A DNA stretch of 64,000 nucleotides from Actinernus sp. WN-2022 (Eukaryota > Cnidaria > Anthozoa > Actiniaria > Actinernidae), in the NCBI GenBank assembly GCA_030867875.1, contig JAOWCC010000577.1, positions 158,216,344 to 158,280,343 on the forward strand. Direction: 5' to 3'. Both the position numbers and the translations under genes were made by a program. How positions within the stretch are numbered: the first letter of the stretch is position 1; each line of letters opens with the position of its first letter. The notes below the pieces were generated by a model. It searched no databases. It was not told where the DNA came from and saw only the letters and a list, made by a program, of their open reading frames with translations. Of the stretch, positions 23,724-34,271 are shown one piece after another.

Positions 23724-24592
23724 TCACAGTTGTTTACTGCAGGAGGAGATGTGATCCTTCAGGTCGCATCTCCTCGAAAAGGTGTTTTTACAGTAACGAC
23801 ATCTATACGGCTTGTTATCTGTGTGGACGTGCATGTGGAACTTCAGGTTGGAAAGCTTGTTGAACGCCTTCTGACACAGGCTGCACTTGTATGGCTTCTC
23901 TCCGGTATGAATGAGCAAGTGATTGCGTAAATTGCCTTTTTGATGAAAACCTTTGCAGCATACATCACACGCAAACTCTTTTACATCACTGTGAGTTCTC
24001 TGGTGCGTCTTGAGCGTGGAGGAGCGGTTGAATGCCTTACCACAGACTCTACACTGATGTGGCTTGTGGGATGTGTGGATAATCTTGTGCCGACAGAGTG
24101 TACTGGAAAGGCGAAACCCCTTGCCGCAGATTGCGCAGACAAATGGTCGAGCGCCTGTATGGGATGGCATCTTCAGGTGTATGGTTAACGTGTACTTGGT
24201 CTTGAAGATTTTCCCACATTGATTGCACTTGTATATTTGTTTGACTTGACTCTTGCCTGCCTGTTGACCACGTTTGCCGCGTTTTAAATCGGTTTTCCCA
24301 GCTGCGCCACCGTCGCTAAGATTGCGTTGATCAGGACAAGGCGCCTTTTGCATTCGTTTGCGGTTTTCTTGATGCTTGAGTCCTTTTTTCTCTTTATACC
24401 ATAGGCTGCTTGTCTGCTTTCTCTCAACCTCCGGCCACTGATGGCTTGTGAATAGAAATGAATCGAATCCACTGATCTGACCAGTAGGTTGAATCACGGC
24501 TGTTCGGTTTTCGACTTCTACTTGAGCGCCAACGACACCGCCAAATTGCGATGAGTATTTGGCATCTTTAACATCCTTATAATTGAGCATTC
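23724..24592 (-). CDS. Exon 2 of the SNAG zinc-finger gene (six C2H2 fingers)
   Basis: The acceptor TTTTCAG ends at 24593; the first two bases, GA, complete a Gly codon begun in exon 1, and [10 protein letters not shown] follows in frame. The stop is at 23724-23726. All six fingers are in this exon. Confidence 0.92.
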
Positions 24593-24816
24593 CTGAAAAT
24601 TAAACCACACGTTCGTTACGTTTTGGTAAAAAAAAGCCATTACATATAAACCGAATTGATCAAAGGTAAATTTAGTCCACCATATTAATAATGTTCTGAA
24701 TTTCTTTTAGAAAACGAACCGATAAAACGTATACCTTGGCCATAGACCTCATGCACTTCATCTTTTACTGTCCATTCGTGTTTTGCCAACCGTTTTAGAA
24801 GAAATGATTTCGGCAT
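23724..24816 (-). CDS. SNAG-domain, six-zinc-finger repressor of Fez type
   Basis: Two exons (24816-24735 and 24592-23724) joined across a 142-bp GT-AG intron give 316 residues. The protein begins [10 protein letters not shown], a SNAG repressor motif as in GFI1, Snail and INSM (usual form MPRSFLVK), which recruits LSD1/CoREST in those families. A basic, poorly conserved linker (about residues 29-145) precedes six fingers at about 148-172, 178-200, 206-228, 234-256, 262-284 and 290-312. Fingers 2 and 3 carry [25 protein letters not shown] and [14 protein letters not shown]; finger 4 has KGFHQKGN and finger 5 NLKFHMHVH. This run is that of FEZF1/FEZF2. Finger 1 has five residues between its His pair and finger 6 ends in Cys (C2HC). 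It is probably a nuclear DNA-binding repressor. Vertebrate FEZF proteins carry an EH1 motif rather than SNAG, so the pairing is unusual. Orthology is inference. Confidence 0.9.
24735..24816 (-). CDS. Exon 1 of the SNAG zinc-finger gene
   Basis: ATG at 24816-24814 opens [20 protein letters not shown] and the exon ends GGCCAAG before GTATAC (donor at 24734). It has 82 nt, phase 1. The start is chosen because SNAG works only at the extreme N-terminus. Confidence 0.88.
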
Positions 24817-24819
24817 ACT

Positions 24820-27230
24820 TTTCACTTTTAAGATCCACTTATGTGAACAAGTGGAAAACCCTTACAGTAGGCTTGAGCGAAGGGTTGATGTGGAAGGCGG
24901 CGTCGTTTAAGCCAGGCAGTTACAACCTCGGTCGAGTGGACTGTACTAGCCGGCTGTACTTTCTCCGCGTAATAAACTCTTCGTTCGAGACCTCCACTCC
25001 TCTGTCTTTTGTAGTTCACTTTGAAACCCTGCTGACCACTTTGAATATAATTAAGAACGCTTTGTTAATGCGCCAGTGGTCGCCAGGCTAATGACCGCTT
25101 TGCCTGCTTGTTAGTGCTAGTTAATGAGCATCGTGATTGGTTAATTACTACGTGGCGAGTTCTCATATGGGGGAAGCTCAGCTAGCTTTCGATACAACTT
25201 TGGGTACATGAGGGGAAGTTGAGTTAAATGAACTGGCTTCAAACGATTTCACTGTAATATTACTGATCTATGCATATTCTTGCCTTGATTGCGCTTTTCA
25301 AGAATTAAAGGTGGTATGATTTTCGCTAATCTTGCGAGAAGATCTCTTTTAGTACTGAATAACCCATAACAATTTATTCAGAAAGACAACCAACAGCCGA
25401 ATTGCGGTTTTTCAAGGGAGCAAGGCCCCCCTGACCTACACCACCTGCCTCTAACAGTCTTCATCCATGTATTGTTTTCACTTATCTTTATCTGTCAAAA
25501 ACAACAACGGATAGAATGTAAATAATTAACATTCAATGAAGTTTGGCGTTGTCGTTTTCTTAGGCACTGACTTCCTCAAATTAAGCACATCAACTTCAGA
25601 AAGTCCTTTGCCTTTTCTTTGGCTCGTTAGAAATAATTACTGGAAAAACTCTACATAAAACCGCAATGGCCCAAACTCCTCACGCCGTTCCTTGTTGTCA
25701 TCTGGTTTCAATTTAAAGCCATCTCTTGCTGTGTACTGGTTTAGGTCGGTCACTAGTTGTTTTAGTTTGTTAATGAGTGAAATTATTTGGCGCTGTTGAC
25801 TTTCAGCTTTTCCAAAATGACCTTTTTGTTAAAAGAACATTTTACACAAAGAACAGTTACCCGCTCTTTAAATATTTATCACTCAGGATGTTTTGCTTTT
25901 TTAAGTTGAATATTCTTTCGGAGCTTATTGTTAAATGAATTATTTCTTAGGGTCAGAACTTCACGATCGCGATTTCACTCAAGTAAAAATCCCCTCTTTA
26001 AAAAGGTTGAGGCAAATATCCAAGTCTTGGTAGTAGCACCTCAGATATGCATTCTCGAGCAAATTGTTCACATGCCGTAAAGACTGGTGTAATCCGCAAC
26101 TAAGAGATAGTCGATAGCCGTTTTAAAGGGCTATTATTTATTACTGAAGGATTCCATCTCGGCGATGTTGACGTTCCTTATCTGTACAAACAGCACTGAA
26201 TATTTTATGAATCGACTGTGGCTGTCCAGCTGAGTCGTCGTTCGCAAATGCTCGATCGGCTGCTTTGATGAGCATTTGCTCATAAAGGAAGCCACAATGG
26301 CGACTCGACAAACACAGTACGGTCGTGATTATCCTCCAATAAGCATGCCAGCGATCAGCACACATCCTTCGCGTTGTGTCGGACTTTGTTGGGAACTATA
26401 GAAGTTCGCGTGGAATAAAAATCAACCAAGGTCATTCCGGAAGATGATTTGCCCTGTCTTTTTTGTTTCAAGGGACTTTAAATAATCTGTTCGTCACCTG
26501 TCAGTAACGAAGACACAGTGGTGCACCGTAGTGTGAATCTATCTCAGCGTCCCGCGAGTGGGTGTTCAGTATGAGAAATAACCATCTAAAATAACATCCG
26601 TTTGAAAATCTAGGGTAAATAGTTTTTCGCGTTAACCAGTCTTTTATGTATCAAGCCGGACTGAGCTCGAGCGAAACTTGTTTCTGCAGTTAATATGTTT
26701 ATAGTCAACAATCTTAAAAAATGTAAATCGATGTTGCCAACTTCTCGCCTGCTCGCACAAACCTTGGCCGCAACTTTTGCTGTATCTTCAATCTTCATTA
26801 CAAGCTTGATTTCTTGTGTTCATTATTGATTGTCTGCTGGATTGCGATGTTTTGTACAAGTTTGCATGCCTGGTTACAGAGATACAAGGTGGCCTAGAAG
26901 AAGCTACCAAATACCTCTACTAGTTCAAAATGATCGCTTTAAATAAAACAAGAAAATTCAGAACTGAAAGCGAATAACGGAACGAATTTTCAAACATCCT
27001 ACCCAACCTTAATATCTCTCGAATGCATCAAATGCAATGTTATTTGACGCACCGTTATGTTCACACTATAGTTTTTCGTTTCGAAGCTAGGTGTTTTCAG
27101 TTGATATTAGACTTTTTCTGATTTTGAATTAAGCAGCATTTTGAATTCATTTTAAATGACTAATGATTAAGAAGTAAGAAGGCTTTCTATGTGGGTCTCA
27201 TATCAGCCTAACAGTATGCACAGTAGTGCA
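24820..27230. other. 5' flank of the zinc-finger gene and intergenic DNA
   Basis: The part next to 24816 should contain the 5' untranslated region and promoter of the zinc-finger gene; no TATA box stands out. Beyond it I see no gene. A 74-codon minus-strand frame at 26141-26365 has no recognisable motif. Confidence 0.4.
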
Positions 27231-27232
27231 GA

Positions 27233-27331
27233 TAGCCTGGGTAACCAGCCGACTCTTATCGCTCCCCACTCGCGAAAGAGACGACGTCTCGCGAGTGGGG
27301 AGCGATAAGAGTCGGCTGGTTACCCAGGCTA
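27233..27331. repeat. Perfect hairpin, 43-bp arms, 13-bp loop
   Basis: The arms at 27233-27275 and 27289-27331 are exact inverted copies (starting TAGCCTGGGTAACCAGCC). Perfect identity means a very recent insertion or continuing arm conversion. There is no coding content of its own; a frame at 27226 reads through it by chance. Confidence 0.9.
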
Positions 27332-27334
27332 CAG

Positions 27335-28610
27335 AGAAAGATCAGAAAAAGTTAACTGCGAGTCTTTATAATGCTAAAATGAGTGAGCGACGAATTATAA
27401 ACACCAAAGACTCAGAACTATTACACTTTTTTTCTCAGTACAAATTCATCAGTTTCTTTTTGCTTAAAAAACTAGGTAACTATCAAATATTTGTTTTCGT
27501 AAACCTAAAAAAAAATCCCTCTTATTCTAGCATTCTGATAACAAAGTATTAGTGAAGTCTTTGAATCTTCACGCGTATATCCTTTGAACTCCTTTATGTT
27601 TTTTTCAGTAATATTGTGATGTTCGCAGTGTTGTTAATTTATATTCAACAAAGCGTTGCGCATGCGTGGACTAAAATAATTAGCTAGAGACGATTACAGT
27701 TCCCGTACTCAATGCTTGTTTGAAAGCGTAATATGCAATATTTTCCTTGAAGCCTAAATCTACACAGAGTTTGTTGGTCGGTCTTGTATATTGCTTTTAT
27801 TTCAAAGTTTGTCGGGTAAAATAAAAATAGCTGCCGGCGGGAAAATAATTTTGTTCTGCGCAGCAAGCCTCTCGACTCAATCTCTTTATTAAACCGGCAA
27901 GACTTGTCAGTTGGTTCATGCACAGCCTTCCAAGTTCAAGTCATGCCCCGAAAGCACTCTCACCTAGCAATGTAAGAGATTAGTCGAACTTTGATTTTTT
28001 GCCCATGCATGCACACATCCAACACTGACAAAAGAGGGACTTTGACTGTGTTTCCAGGTTAAAAGATAATGCAAACCACAATTATAACGTCGGTATCTCG
28101 TGACAGTCTTGAAGGACTGATAAACTTGAGGTTAACGAGGAACCTACGATTTAACGTCCTTATCCAAGAAGACGTCAAGGTCTAATCATCTGCAGTAATT
28201 CGGAAACGAGTTTGGTTCACAAAGGCAACACCCTCTAGCTACAGGTATTTTAAAACCCATGGCCAGAGTGTTTAAAATCTTGGCGGAGTGTTTAAAATCT
28301 TGGCGGAGTGAACCCAAATACCATGTTATGAAAGTTGCACCAGATCATTAAAAAGCTTTGTCCGCCAGATTTGGTGATTTGTGCAATATGTTTAGTAAAC
28401 CTTCATTCCGCGGAATTGGGGGTTCGATTTGTCCGCCAGATCTTTGTATTTGATATCCCAGTTATGATTTTTTTTGTGACTGTTTGCATGAAAATGCCCT
28501 TCCGTTAGGATGTGTATTTTTTAAGTTGTTAAAAATATCATAAATGTCCAGTCCACCAAAATAATGTTAAGAGAGTATCTAGTAATTCCTGTGCTAATGT
28601 CAAAATACGA
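27335..28610. other. Non-coding stretch with a 21-bp tandem
   Basis: GAGTGTTTAAAATCTTGGCG is repeated twice in tandem at about 28267-28308. Otherwise no frame, RNA gene or repeat pair is recognised. Confidence 0.45.
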
Positions 28611-28618
28611 GTTATTTA

Positions 28619-28930
28619 GGGAAGAGGTCAAAACAATGGTACTCTGGCGGAACCCAATTTTGATGGAAGGTGGGTTGTACCCAGAACCCACCACCTATTT
28701 TGGCAAAATCTAGATTTTTTACCACAAATATCTTCTTGAATAAAAGACTTATTGAAGAAGTAACTATATTTCTAGTTTCTACAGGGAGAGAATAACGTGT
28801 GTCTGCATTAAAATCAGGTATCCCGGTTTTACAACGCGAGAAAAAAGGGGTTGAGGGTATTACCCGCCACCCACTACCTCCCCTGACAAAATTGGGTCCC
28901 ATTCGAAATCCATTGTTTTGACCTCTTCCC
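28619..28930. mobile_element. MITE with TTA target duplication, 312 bp
   Basis: Inverted ends start GGGAAGAGGTCAAAACAATG; further in, AACCCAATTTTG is mirrored by CAAAATTGGGTCC. TTA flanks both sides (28616-28618, 28931-28933). A 3-bp TWA duplication and GG-starting ends fit PIF/Harbinger; the assignment is inference. Confidence 0.75.
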
Positions 28931-29068
28931 TTAATGAAATAGAAACTGGCATGGTTTATCCTTGGGTGGAAACACGTCTTGGTTAAAAATTATGCGAAAA
29001 CTGCATTATTAGCGGACGCATTCCTCTTAATATATATCGCGTTATCATTGATTTTTTTTCGCCGAAGC

Positions 29069-29111
29069 GGCTCGGTAAATATCCACCACTCCACTTCGGT
29101 GAATAATTGTT
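29069..29111. repeat. Fragment of the 4098-4180 palindromic module
   Basis: Reading the minus strand, AACAATTATTCACCGAAGTG ... GGTGGATATTTACCGAGCCG matches module 1 of the composite at 4098. The mate arm is missing. Confidence 0.65.
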
Positions 29112-29271
29112 AATTATTACCCAATCATGAAATATTTTCTCTCCCGCGCGATTGGTTGAATGCGTCACGTGACCCAATATTTTTTCTCCGCGAGCGGGAA
29201 ATATCAGCGACTATACCCCCTGTGAGCGCATAAGCGCGCGTCAAAGAAAATATTTGAAGGATGATAACAAC

Positions 29272-29448
29272 AATAACCTACATCGTGGCATCGAAATATG
29301 CCCTGATATATGTCCTTGGACATTATCTGATCCTCGAAGCTCACAGTTTCACTCGAACTTCGCTCTCGGGAACTGTTCTCTTCTCGGAACAGATAATGTC
29401 CGCGGACGAAGTATCAGGGCATATTTCGACGCCACAAATAGGTTATTA
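29272..29448. repeat. Foldback, imperfect arms of about 57 bp
   Basis: AATAACCTAC ... TCGAAATATGCCCTGATA on the left pairs with TATCAGGGCATATTTCGA ... AGGTTATT on the right, and GGACATTATCTG with CAGATAATGTCC. The spacer holds a CGAAGC/CGAAC-rich segment. MITE-like, family not recognised. Confidence 0.7.
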
Positions 29449-29449
29449 T

Positions 29450-30140
29450 ATTTCTAAACAGCGACACCGAGGGGAATTATTTTTAATTATAATGTTCAAA
29501 ACCCGATCTCGTGCCGTGCCGAAACTAGGATTACTATTGAGTCTTCGAATTAATTTTGCACAAAGAACGTTAACGATAACTTTAGAACTTTGAGGAGGTG
29601 ATGCATTTTTATAGGAATTTCTCCCCACCCGGTATCTAAATATATCAATTAGCTATCTTACGAAGACTGATGAACTCAAAGTTTGTTCTAGTATCGGTAT
29701 AGCAGACTCTTGAATTTAACACCGTTTATTTGTCCCAACTGAAAAAATTAAGGGGAAAAATGCATATTCTTGGCTAGAAATAAAATGCCGTGCTATCCCG
29801 AATAAATAAGCGCCTCCCTACTGTTCGATGTGTGGCAAATTATTTTGGCTGAATCTGTTATTAATATGCGATTTCTTTCATGCTAGTGTTTCAGTAGATT
29901 AGTCTTTCGGACATCAAATCTCTTCAAGAAACAGTAGAAGCAGATCTCCTTCTTGAAACATCATTCTGAAACAGTTTATATATTTTTATGAATTTCTATA
30001 TTGTTTTATCAGTATTTCCTTAGTCTTAATTCTTATTGTTAGTTTTACAGTAAAATCATCTAGTTTATGTTAATATTTCCAGCGCTCTTGGAAATATATT
30101 TAGCTTGCATAAGTCAGTCGTTATTATTATCATTACAGAC
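29450..30140. other. Non-coding stretch, nothing recognised
   Basis: AT-rich, no frame with a motif, no evident repeat pair. Confidence 0.4.
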
Positions 30141-30145
30141 TATAC

Positions 30146-30333
30146 TATACTAATACTACGACGACGACATACTACTACTACTACAATACCTTCTACTAGA
30201 GCAGATCAGATTTCGTATGAGTGGGACAAACTACATCACGGTTATCGTACGGCATGCCGTGACGTTGAAATACAGCCCGGTTACGGACATGCCGTAGTTT
30301 TTCCCACTCATACGAAATCTGCAAACTACTACA

Positions 30334-30373
<40 letters not shown>

Positions 30374-30463
30374 ACTGATGATGATGATTATAATACTTAT
30401 GATGATGCAGCCTGCGTAGCAAGCGTTTCTGTGGTTTTTTCGGTTTTTGATGATGATGATGAT
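30146..30463. repeat. TAC/GAT microsatellites around a small foldback
   Basis: TAC repeats lie at about 30165-30185 and 30327-30373, and GAT repeats at 30378-30388 and 30449-30463. Between the TAC tracts, 30208-30320 is a foldback with arms AGATTTCGTATGAGTGGG and its complement. Relatives of that foldback end occur at about 32530 and 36580. TAC on both flanks suggests insertion into, or expansion from, a TAC tract. Confidence 0.8.
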
Positions 30464-30542
30464 TCGGAATAGACGTTTGAAAAAAAAATATTTGTTTAAG
30501 GTAATACAACCTGGTGAAAAAAAATGAATTGAAGGCTAGCAT

Positions 30543-30815
30543 GCCGGGGCGGCGCAGTGGTTAAGCGCTTCGCCTCTCACCTCTGTGGCCCAGGTTCGAA
30601 TCCCGGACGCGGCGCCATATGTGAGTTGAGTTTGTTGGTATCTCAACCTTGCTCCGGGTTCTCCGGTTTTCCTCCCTCCTTAAAAACCATCCTAAATTCC
30701 AATTCGACCATGGAGTTCGTCGGAATACTTAAGCATAAGCTCTGGCTTGGGAGACCCGGTAACGGCTTCCTGTATCTTCGTCGTAAAATAAACCATTTAT
30801 TTATTATTATGCATT
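30543..30815 (+). mobile_element. tRNA-derived SINE
   Basis: The 5' part has a tRNA-like promoter: box A CGGCGCAGTGGTTAAG at about 30550-30565 and box B GGTTCGAATCC at 30593-30603, with the expected spacing. The body continues with GGTATCTCAACCTTGCTCCG and ends in an AT-rich TTTATTTATTATTAT tail. It would be transcribed by RNA polymerase III and depend on a LINE for mobility. Target duplications were not identified. Confidence 0.8.
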
Positions 30816-30836
30816 ATCATTGGTTCCAGAGACACA

Positions 30837-31105
30837 AAGAAATAAAAGACGAAGCGGCGATGGAGAGAAGAGCAAGAAGAGCCTCTGGTGTTATCCATTG
30901 AGAGTTTCAATCTAGAAAACATGTCAAACCGGAAGTTACTGTTACATCCAGCACTCACGGTTGCGCCTGGTAATGAGTAGATTATCCAATCAGGGCCGAG
31001 GTTCAAATTCTGAACCTAATGTCCGCGAGATTCTCAACGGATAACACCAGACGCTATTCTTTTGCTTATCTCTCCGCTTCTCTCCTCTCTCGCCTTTTAT
31101 TTCTT
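30837..31105. repeat. Foldback, about 270 bp
   Basis: Left arm AAGAAATAAAAGACGAAGCG ... CTCTGGTGTTATCC and right arm GGATAACACCAGACGC ... CGCCTTTTATTTCTT pair over about 70 bp with scattered mismatches. No coding potential. Confidence 0.75.
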
Positions 31106-31124
31106 CGAGTCTGGCACCCAGGGT

Positions 31125-31142
31125 CAGTGCGCATGCGCATGA
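31125..31142. promoter_or_regulatory. NRF1-like palindromic site
   Basis: TGCGCATGCGCA matches the palindromic binding motif of NRF1-type factors. It lies 3.1 kb upstream of the transporter start and beside a foldback, so a role is speculative. Confidence 0.25.
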
Positions 31143-31219
31143 CAAAAGAGATGTGTAGTGTGGAAATGGCACGTGATCTCAGTGCAAATCCCCTATTATG
31201 TACACGATCAGTGACTTCT

Positions 31220-31512
31220 TAACAATTAGACCCGCAGCCCGAATGGGCTACGAGTCAATAGCCCATGAGGCGCAGCCGAATGGGCTATTTAACTCGTAGC
31301 CCATGAGGGCGAGAGGTCTAATTGTTTTAGTATAAACTAACTAGTCGGACAGTAGAAAATAATAGAAAGAAACAAATTGAAGTTGAAAAACTGTTATTAT
31401 TTCGTTAAAATGTGTGCGGTTTTCCTCTACCATGGGCTATCACAAATAGACCTATAGTAGGGTAGCCAATCAGAATGCAGGATTTGTAATAGTCCACTAG
31501 TTGGTTTATACT
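31220..31512. mobile_element. Composite foldback, second copy of the two-module type
   Basis: Module 1 (31220-31327) runs TAACAATTAGACC ... GGTCTAATTGTT and contains GGGCTACGAG and CTCGTAGCCC. Module 2 (31327-31512) has ends TAGTATAAACTAACTAGT and, in complement, TAGTATAAACCAACTAGT. The junction TAATTGTTTTAGTATA (31319-31334) is identical to that at 4172-4187. Confidence 0.75.
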
Positions 31513-31599
31513 AATATGTGTTATTCTAGCCTCCTCCGCAGGCAACTCCTAATTATAACAAAGTCTACCCCAAGTTACTCACTTAACTGACTCGCAAAG

Positions 31600-32401
31600 A
31601 AAATTAAGGCCGAATATAAAATTAAGGACTTAACACAGGCAGACCAGACTCGATATATATTTCCCGCTTTTTGGGTTACCTGTGGTATGTTTCATTAGCG
31701 ATCTCGGAAGAGTTTATGTAATTGCTCCTTGTGAATTCTCTTTTCCGATTCCTACGACATAAATCTTCAATAATTAAAGATTGATACTTAATGAAGTTTT
31801 GTGAGTGGTTTTGGGGTGATTTGGGGACTTCTAAAGCAGTTTATAACCTCAAAGACACAAATTACCACAGGTAACCCAAAAAGCGGGAAATATATGTCGA
31901 GTCTGGGCTGCCTGTGGACTTAAGAGTCATTATATCGTGTGACCTTTCATGGAGCGAACATGTATGTGCCACTGTTAACAAAGCTAACAAAGTTTTGAGA
32001 ACCATTAAGCGCACAGTTGGTCTAGCAAACCAATCAGTGTTCTCGATACAAAACTCTCGTGAGGGCAATACTGGAGTATGCCGTACCAGTCTGGTGTCCC
32101 TACCTAGTCAAAAACATTACTGCCCTAGAGAAAGTGCAAACTATCAACGAATAACTTACCTAGCATTTAGCCTTGTATTATTATTTTACGTACCATGGTT
32201 GTTTTTGTCAGTGATTTAATTTTGTTAGGGAATCGTTCATAGGGCTAACCTCTTGATTTCCTTCAGGGTGTTTTTTTTTTCCAGTATCAGTTCTACGTAA
32301 TTAATTAGTTCATAGATCATTGTTAATTTTGAATCCGTATTCGTATTTGTAAATACTTTTTGCTTGCACCTTGAATAAACTATGTATGTATGTATGTATA
32401 A
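31600..32401 (+). pseudogene. Non-LTR reverse transcriptase fragment split by a MITE
   Basis: From 31918 the plus strand reads DLRVIISCDLSWSEHV and ANKVLRTIKRTVGLANQSVF, then, across frame changes, EYAVPVWCPYLVKN-like sequence to about 32115. This is the post-polymerase region of CR1/L2-type elements (K-D-L-G-V-x-x-S-x-D-L-x-W-x-x-H). The 3' end has AATAAAC and a TATG tail at 32380-32401. The element at 31633-31917 interrupts the frame after codon 'KD'; the ACTTA duplication restores GAC TTA AGA when collapsed. Confidence 0.8.
31633..31917. mobile_element. CCACAGG-family TIR element, 285 bp, 5-bp TSD
   Basis: The outer ends (ACACAGGCAGACC on the left, CCACAGGCAGCCC in complement on the right) head inverted arms of about 53 bp that include TTTCCCGCTTTTTGGGTTAC and end in a second, inner CCACAGG. 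ACTTA flanks both ends (31628-31632, 31918-31922). The spacer has no coding potential. The same terminus is found at 47506-48261 and 63299-63956. Confidence 0.85.
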
Positions 32402-33055
32402 TCGAAAAAATCGAGGAAGAAAACGTGAAACCGGGCTTCCTGTGGAAATAGAGTGACGAGCAAGGGTCTGAGGACGATTTTTTAAATTTTATGAGAAAAT
32501 CAGAATCGCCAGGGATCGTACAGGTTTGTGATATATACAGAGAGAGTAGATTTCGTTCGAGTGGGGAAAAGCATAGCGAGACTGTAGCCGTACCGTAACC
32601 GTCTAACTTTGTCGTGCTGTAACTGTGCATTGTGATTGGATCAGAATTCGCATGCATATCAAAGCCATTGCGTACATAGGTCTACATAACGATTAACGGT
32701 GCCCTGAAGTCCGGTATGGCTCGTGTTGCTCACTCGAAAACACACGGTTTTGGGAGCTATTTTGTCTTCTTTAGCGAATAACGTAATTAATGACTTCTTC
32801 TTACCCTCGAATCTAAGTTAACCAACATTTAATCTACGACTGGACATAGTTTGGGGTGATTATGTTAAGATTTCGAAATGGCAAATTTGAATTTTCTTAC
32901 GATGGTTGGAGTGAATTTTTACAAAGCGTTACTGGTTTTGGAACCACTAAGCAGAGGAAAACTGGGTTTAGCTTGAATACGCATGCTTGAATTGACTTCT
33001 TACCTACAGATTCAAATATGACAAATTTCCTGCCTTTTGACATATAGAACGTCGA
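32402..33055. other. Non-coding stretch with one foldback half
   Basis: Around 32530-32600 the sequence GATTTCGTTCGAGTGGGG, followed by GTAGCCGTACCGTAACCG, resembles one end of the foldbacks at 30208 and 36573. No gene recognised. Confidence 0.4.
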
Positions 33056-33059
33056 GGTT

Positions 33060-33364
33060 GGGGGGGGGGGACTCCCTTATGTGAGGGGTACATGGATGCT
33101 CGTCGTACCTTTTAGGGGTCAAAATCAGGAGTTTGGTACCACTTAGGGTATCCACGATCAAACACAGACATTTCTATGTAAAGCGGTACCTTTTAGGGGT
33201 CAGGTGTCAATTGAACAAAAAAGCGGTTATCTATTTACGTTTTTATAATATTTTAGGGGTCGAAATAAGCTTGAGCCACGCCCATTTTAGTACCTCTTAG
33301 GGGTCGAATCGAAAATGTCCGACGAGCATCCCTACCCCTTTTATATGGGAGTCCCCCCCCCCCC
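33060..33364. repeat. Foldback with G11/C12 ends and TAGGGGTC internal repeats
   Basis: A G run then ACTCCCTTATGTGAGGGGTA ... GATGCTCGTCG pairs with CGACGAGCATCCCTACCCC ... GGGAGT then a C run. Inside, TTTTAGGGGTC or CTTAGGGGTC occurs four times, preceded by GTACC three times. No coding capacity. Confidence 0.8.
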
Positions 33365-33704
33365 GTCCCCCACTTCAAAGCGATCACCAAAACCAAATGT
33401 CCTCTTCTGTGTGCAATGATTTTGATATGCAAAAACGATATGTGGAAACCATTCCAGTGTCACGGCATGTCGTATAATTAACCATGCTGATAAGGGCCTG
33501 GGTAGGCGTGTAGCAACTGGCGTCCCTTCCTCAGAGCAAAAGAACCTTGGAGTGTCTGATGGTCAAGATCCAACACACAAAATCGACATGGTCAAGAAAA
33601 CGTGCAAACGTGTTATTTTAGCAAACGTGTTATTTATATAAACAATTTAGCATCGACATCAGATAGGTCTGAATGATAGGTGCTTGATACGCATTTTCAG
33701 CCGG

Positions 33705-34025
33705 GGGGGGAGGGGGTGGGCCGGTGGGGGGGGGGGGGGGGATTAACTCCGGTACCAAAACGACGTGGGTGCCCGGTGGTAATGACTCTTAAAAGTAACA
33801 CATAAACTAAAGGAAGTCTGAAGCCAATAATGATTTTGACCCTAAAAGGTACACACACAAACCTTATAATAAAGTGATTCCTTACGTGTTGTAATATAAA
33901 AGAACCTAAAATAAATAATTATGTACCCCTAAAAGTTACGGGGTTGCGTAACTAACTCGTGCAAACCTTAAAAGGAGAGCCGAGCACCCCCGTCAGTTCA
34001 ATATAGAGAGTCCCCTCCCCCCACC
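33705..34025. repeat. Degraded relative of the 33060 foldback
   Basis: G-rich at the left (including G18 at 33726-33743) and C-rich at the right (GAGTCCCCTCCCCCCACCCC). Inside are reversed, diverged copies of the internal motif (CCTAAAAGGTAC, CCCCTAAAAGT). It lies 250 bp upstream of the transporter start codon. Confidence 0.6.
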
Positions 34026-34271
34026 CCGCGGGATTTTCAGTCATCTCGTAATCTGCAGCCGACCCAAATAGACACAATCGGGATCCCTGTGTGCTTGATT
34101 TCCTGTTTCATTGTGAACCGGTTACCGGGCTGTGCGGACAACGAAATGATTGAGTGTCTGCAACTGCCCAAAAGATTCGTACTGATTCGTTTGTTGTTGA
34201 TTCGTGAATATCGGTCGGAAAGGTAAATAGTAATAACTACTGGCCAAATTGTCCAGAGTGAATATAGAGAC

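Noticed and set aside
24783..25091. 102-codon plus-strand frame opposite the zinc-finger exon 1
   Set aside because: Antisense to the SNAG exon and its 5' flank, no motif.
26141..26365. Minus-strand 74-codon frame with Cys and His
   Set aside because: No spacing matching a zinc finger and no splice-site context.
30231..30542. Valine-rich frame and plus-strand Tyr-rich frame
   Set aside because: Microsatellite translation.
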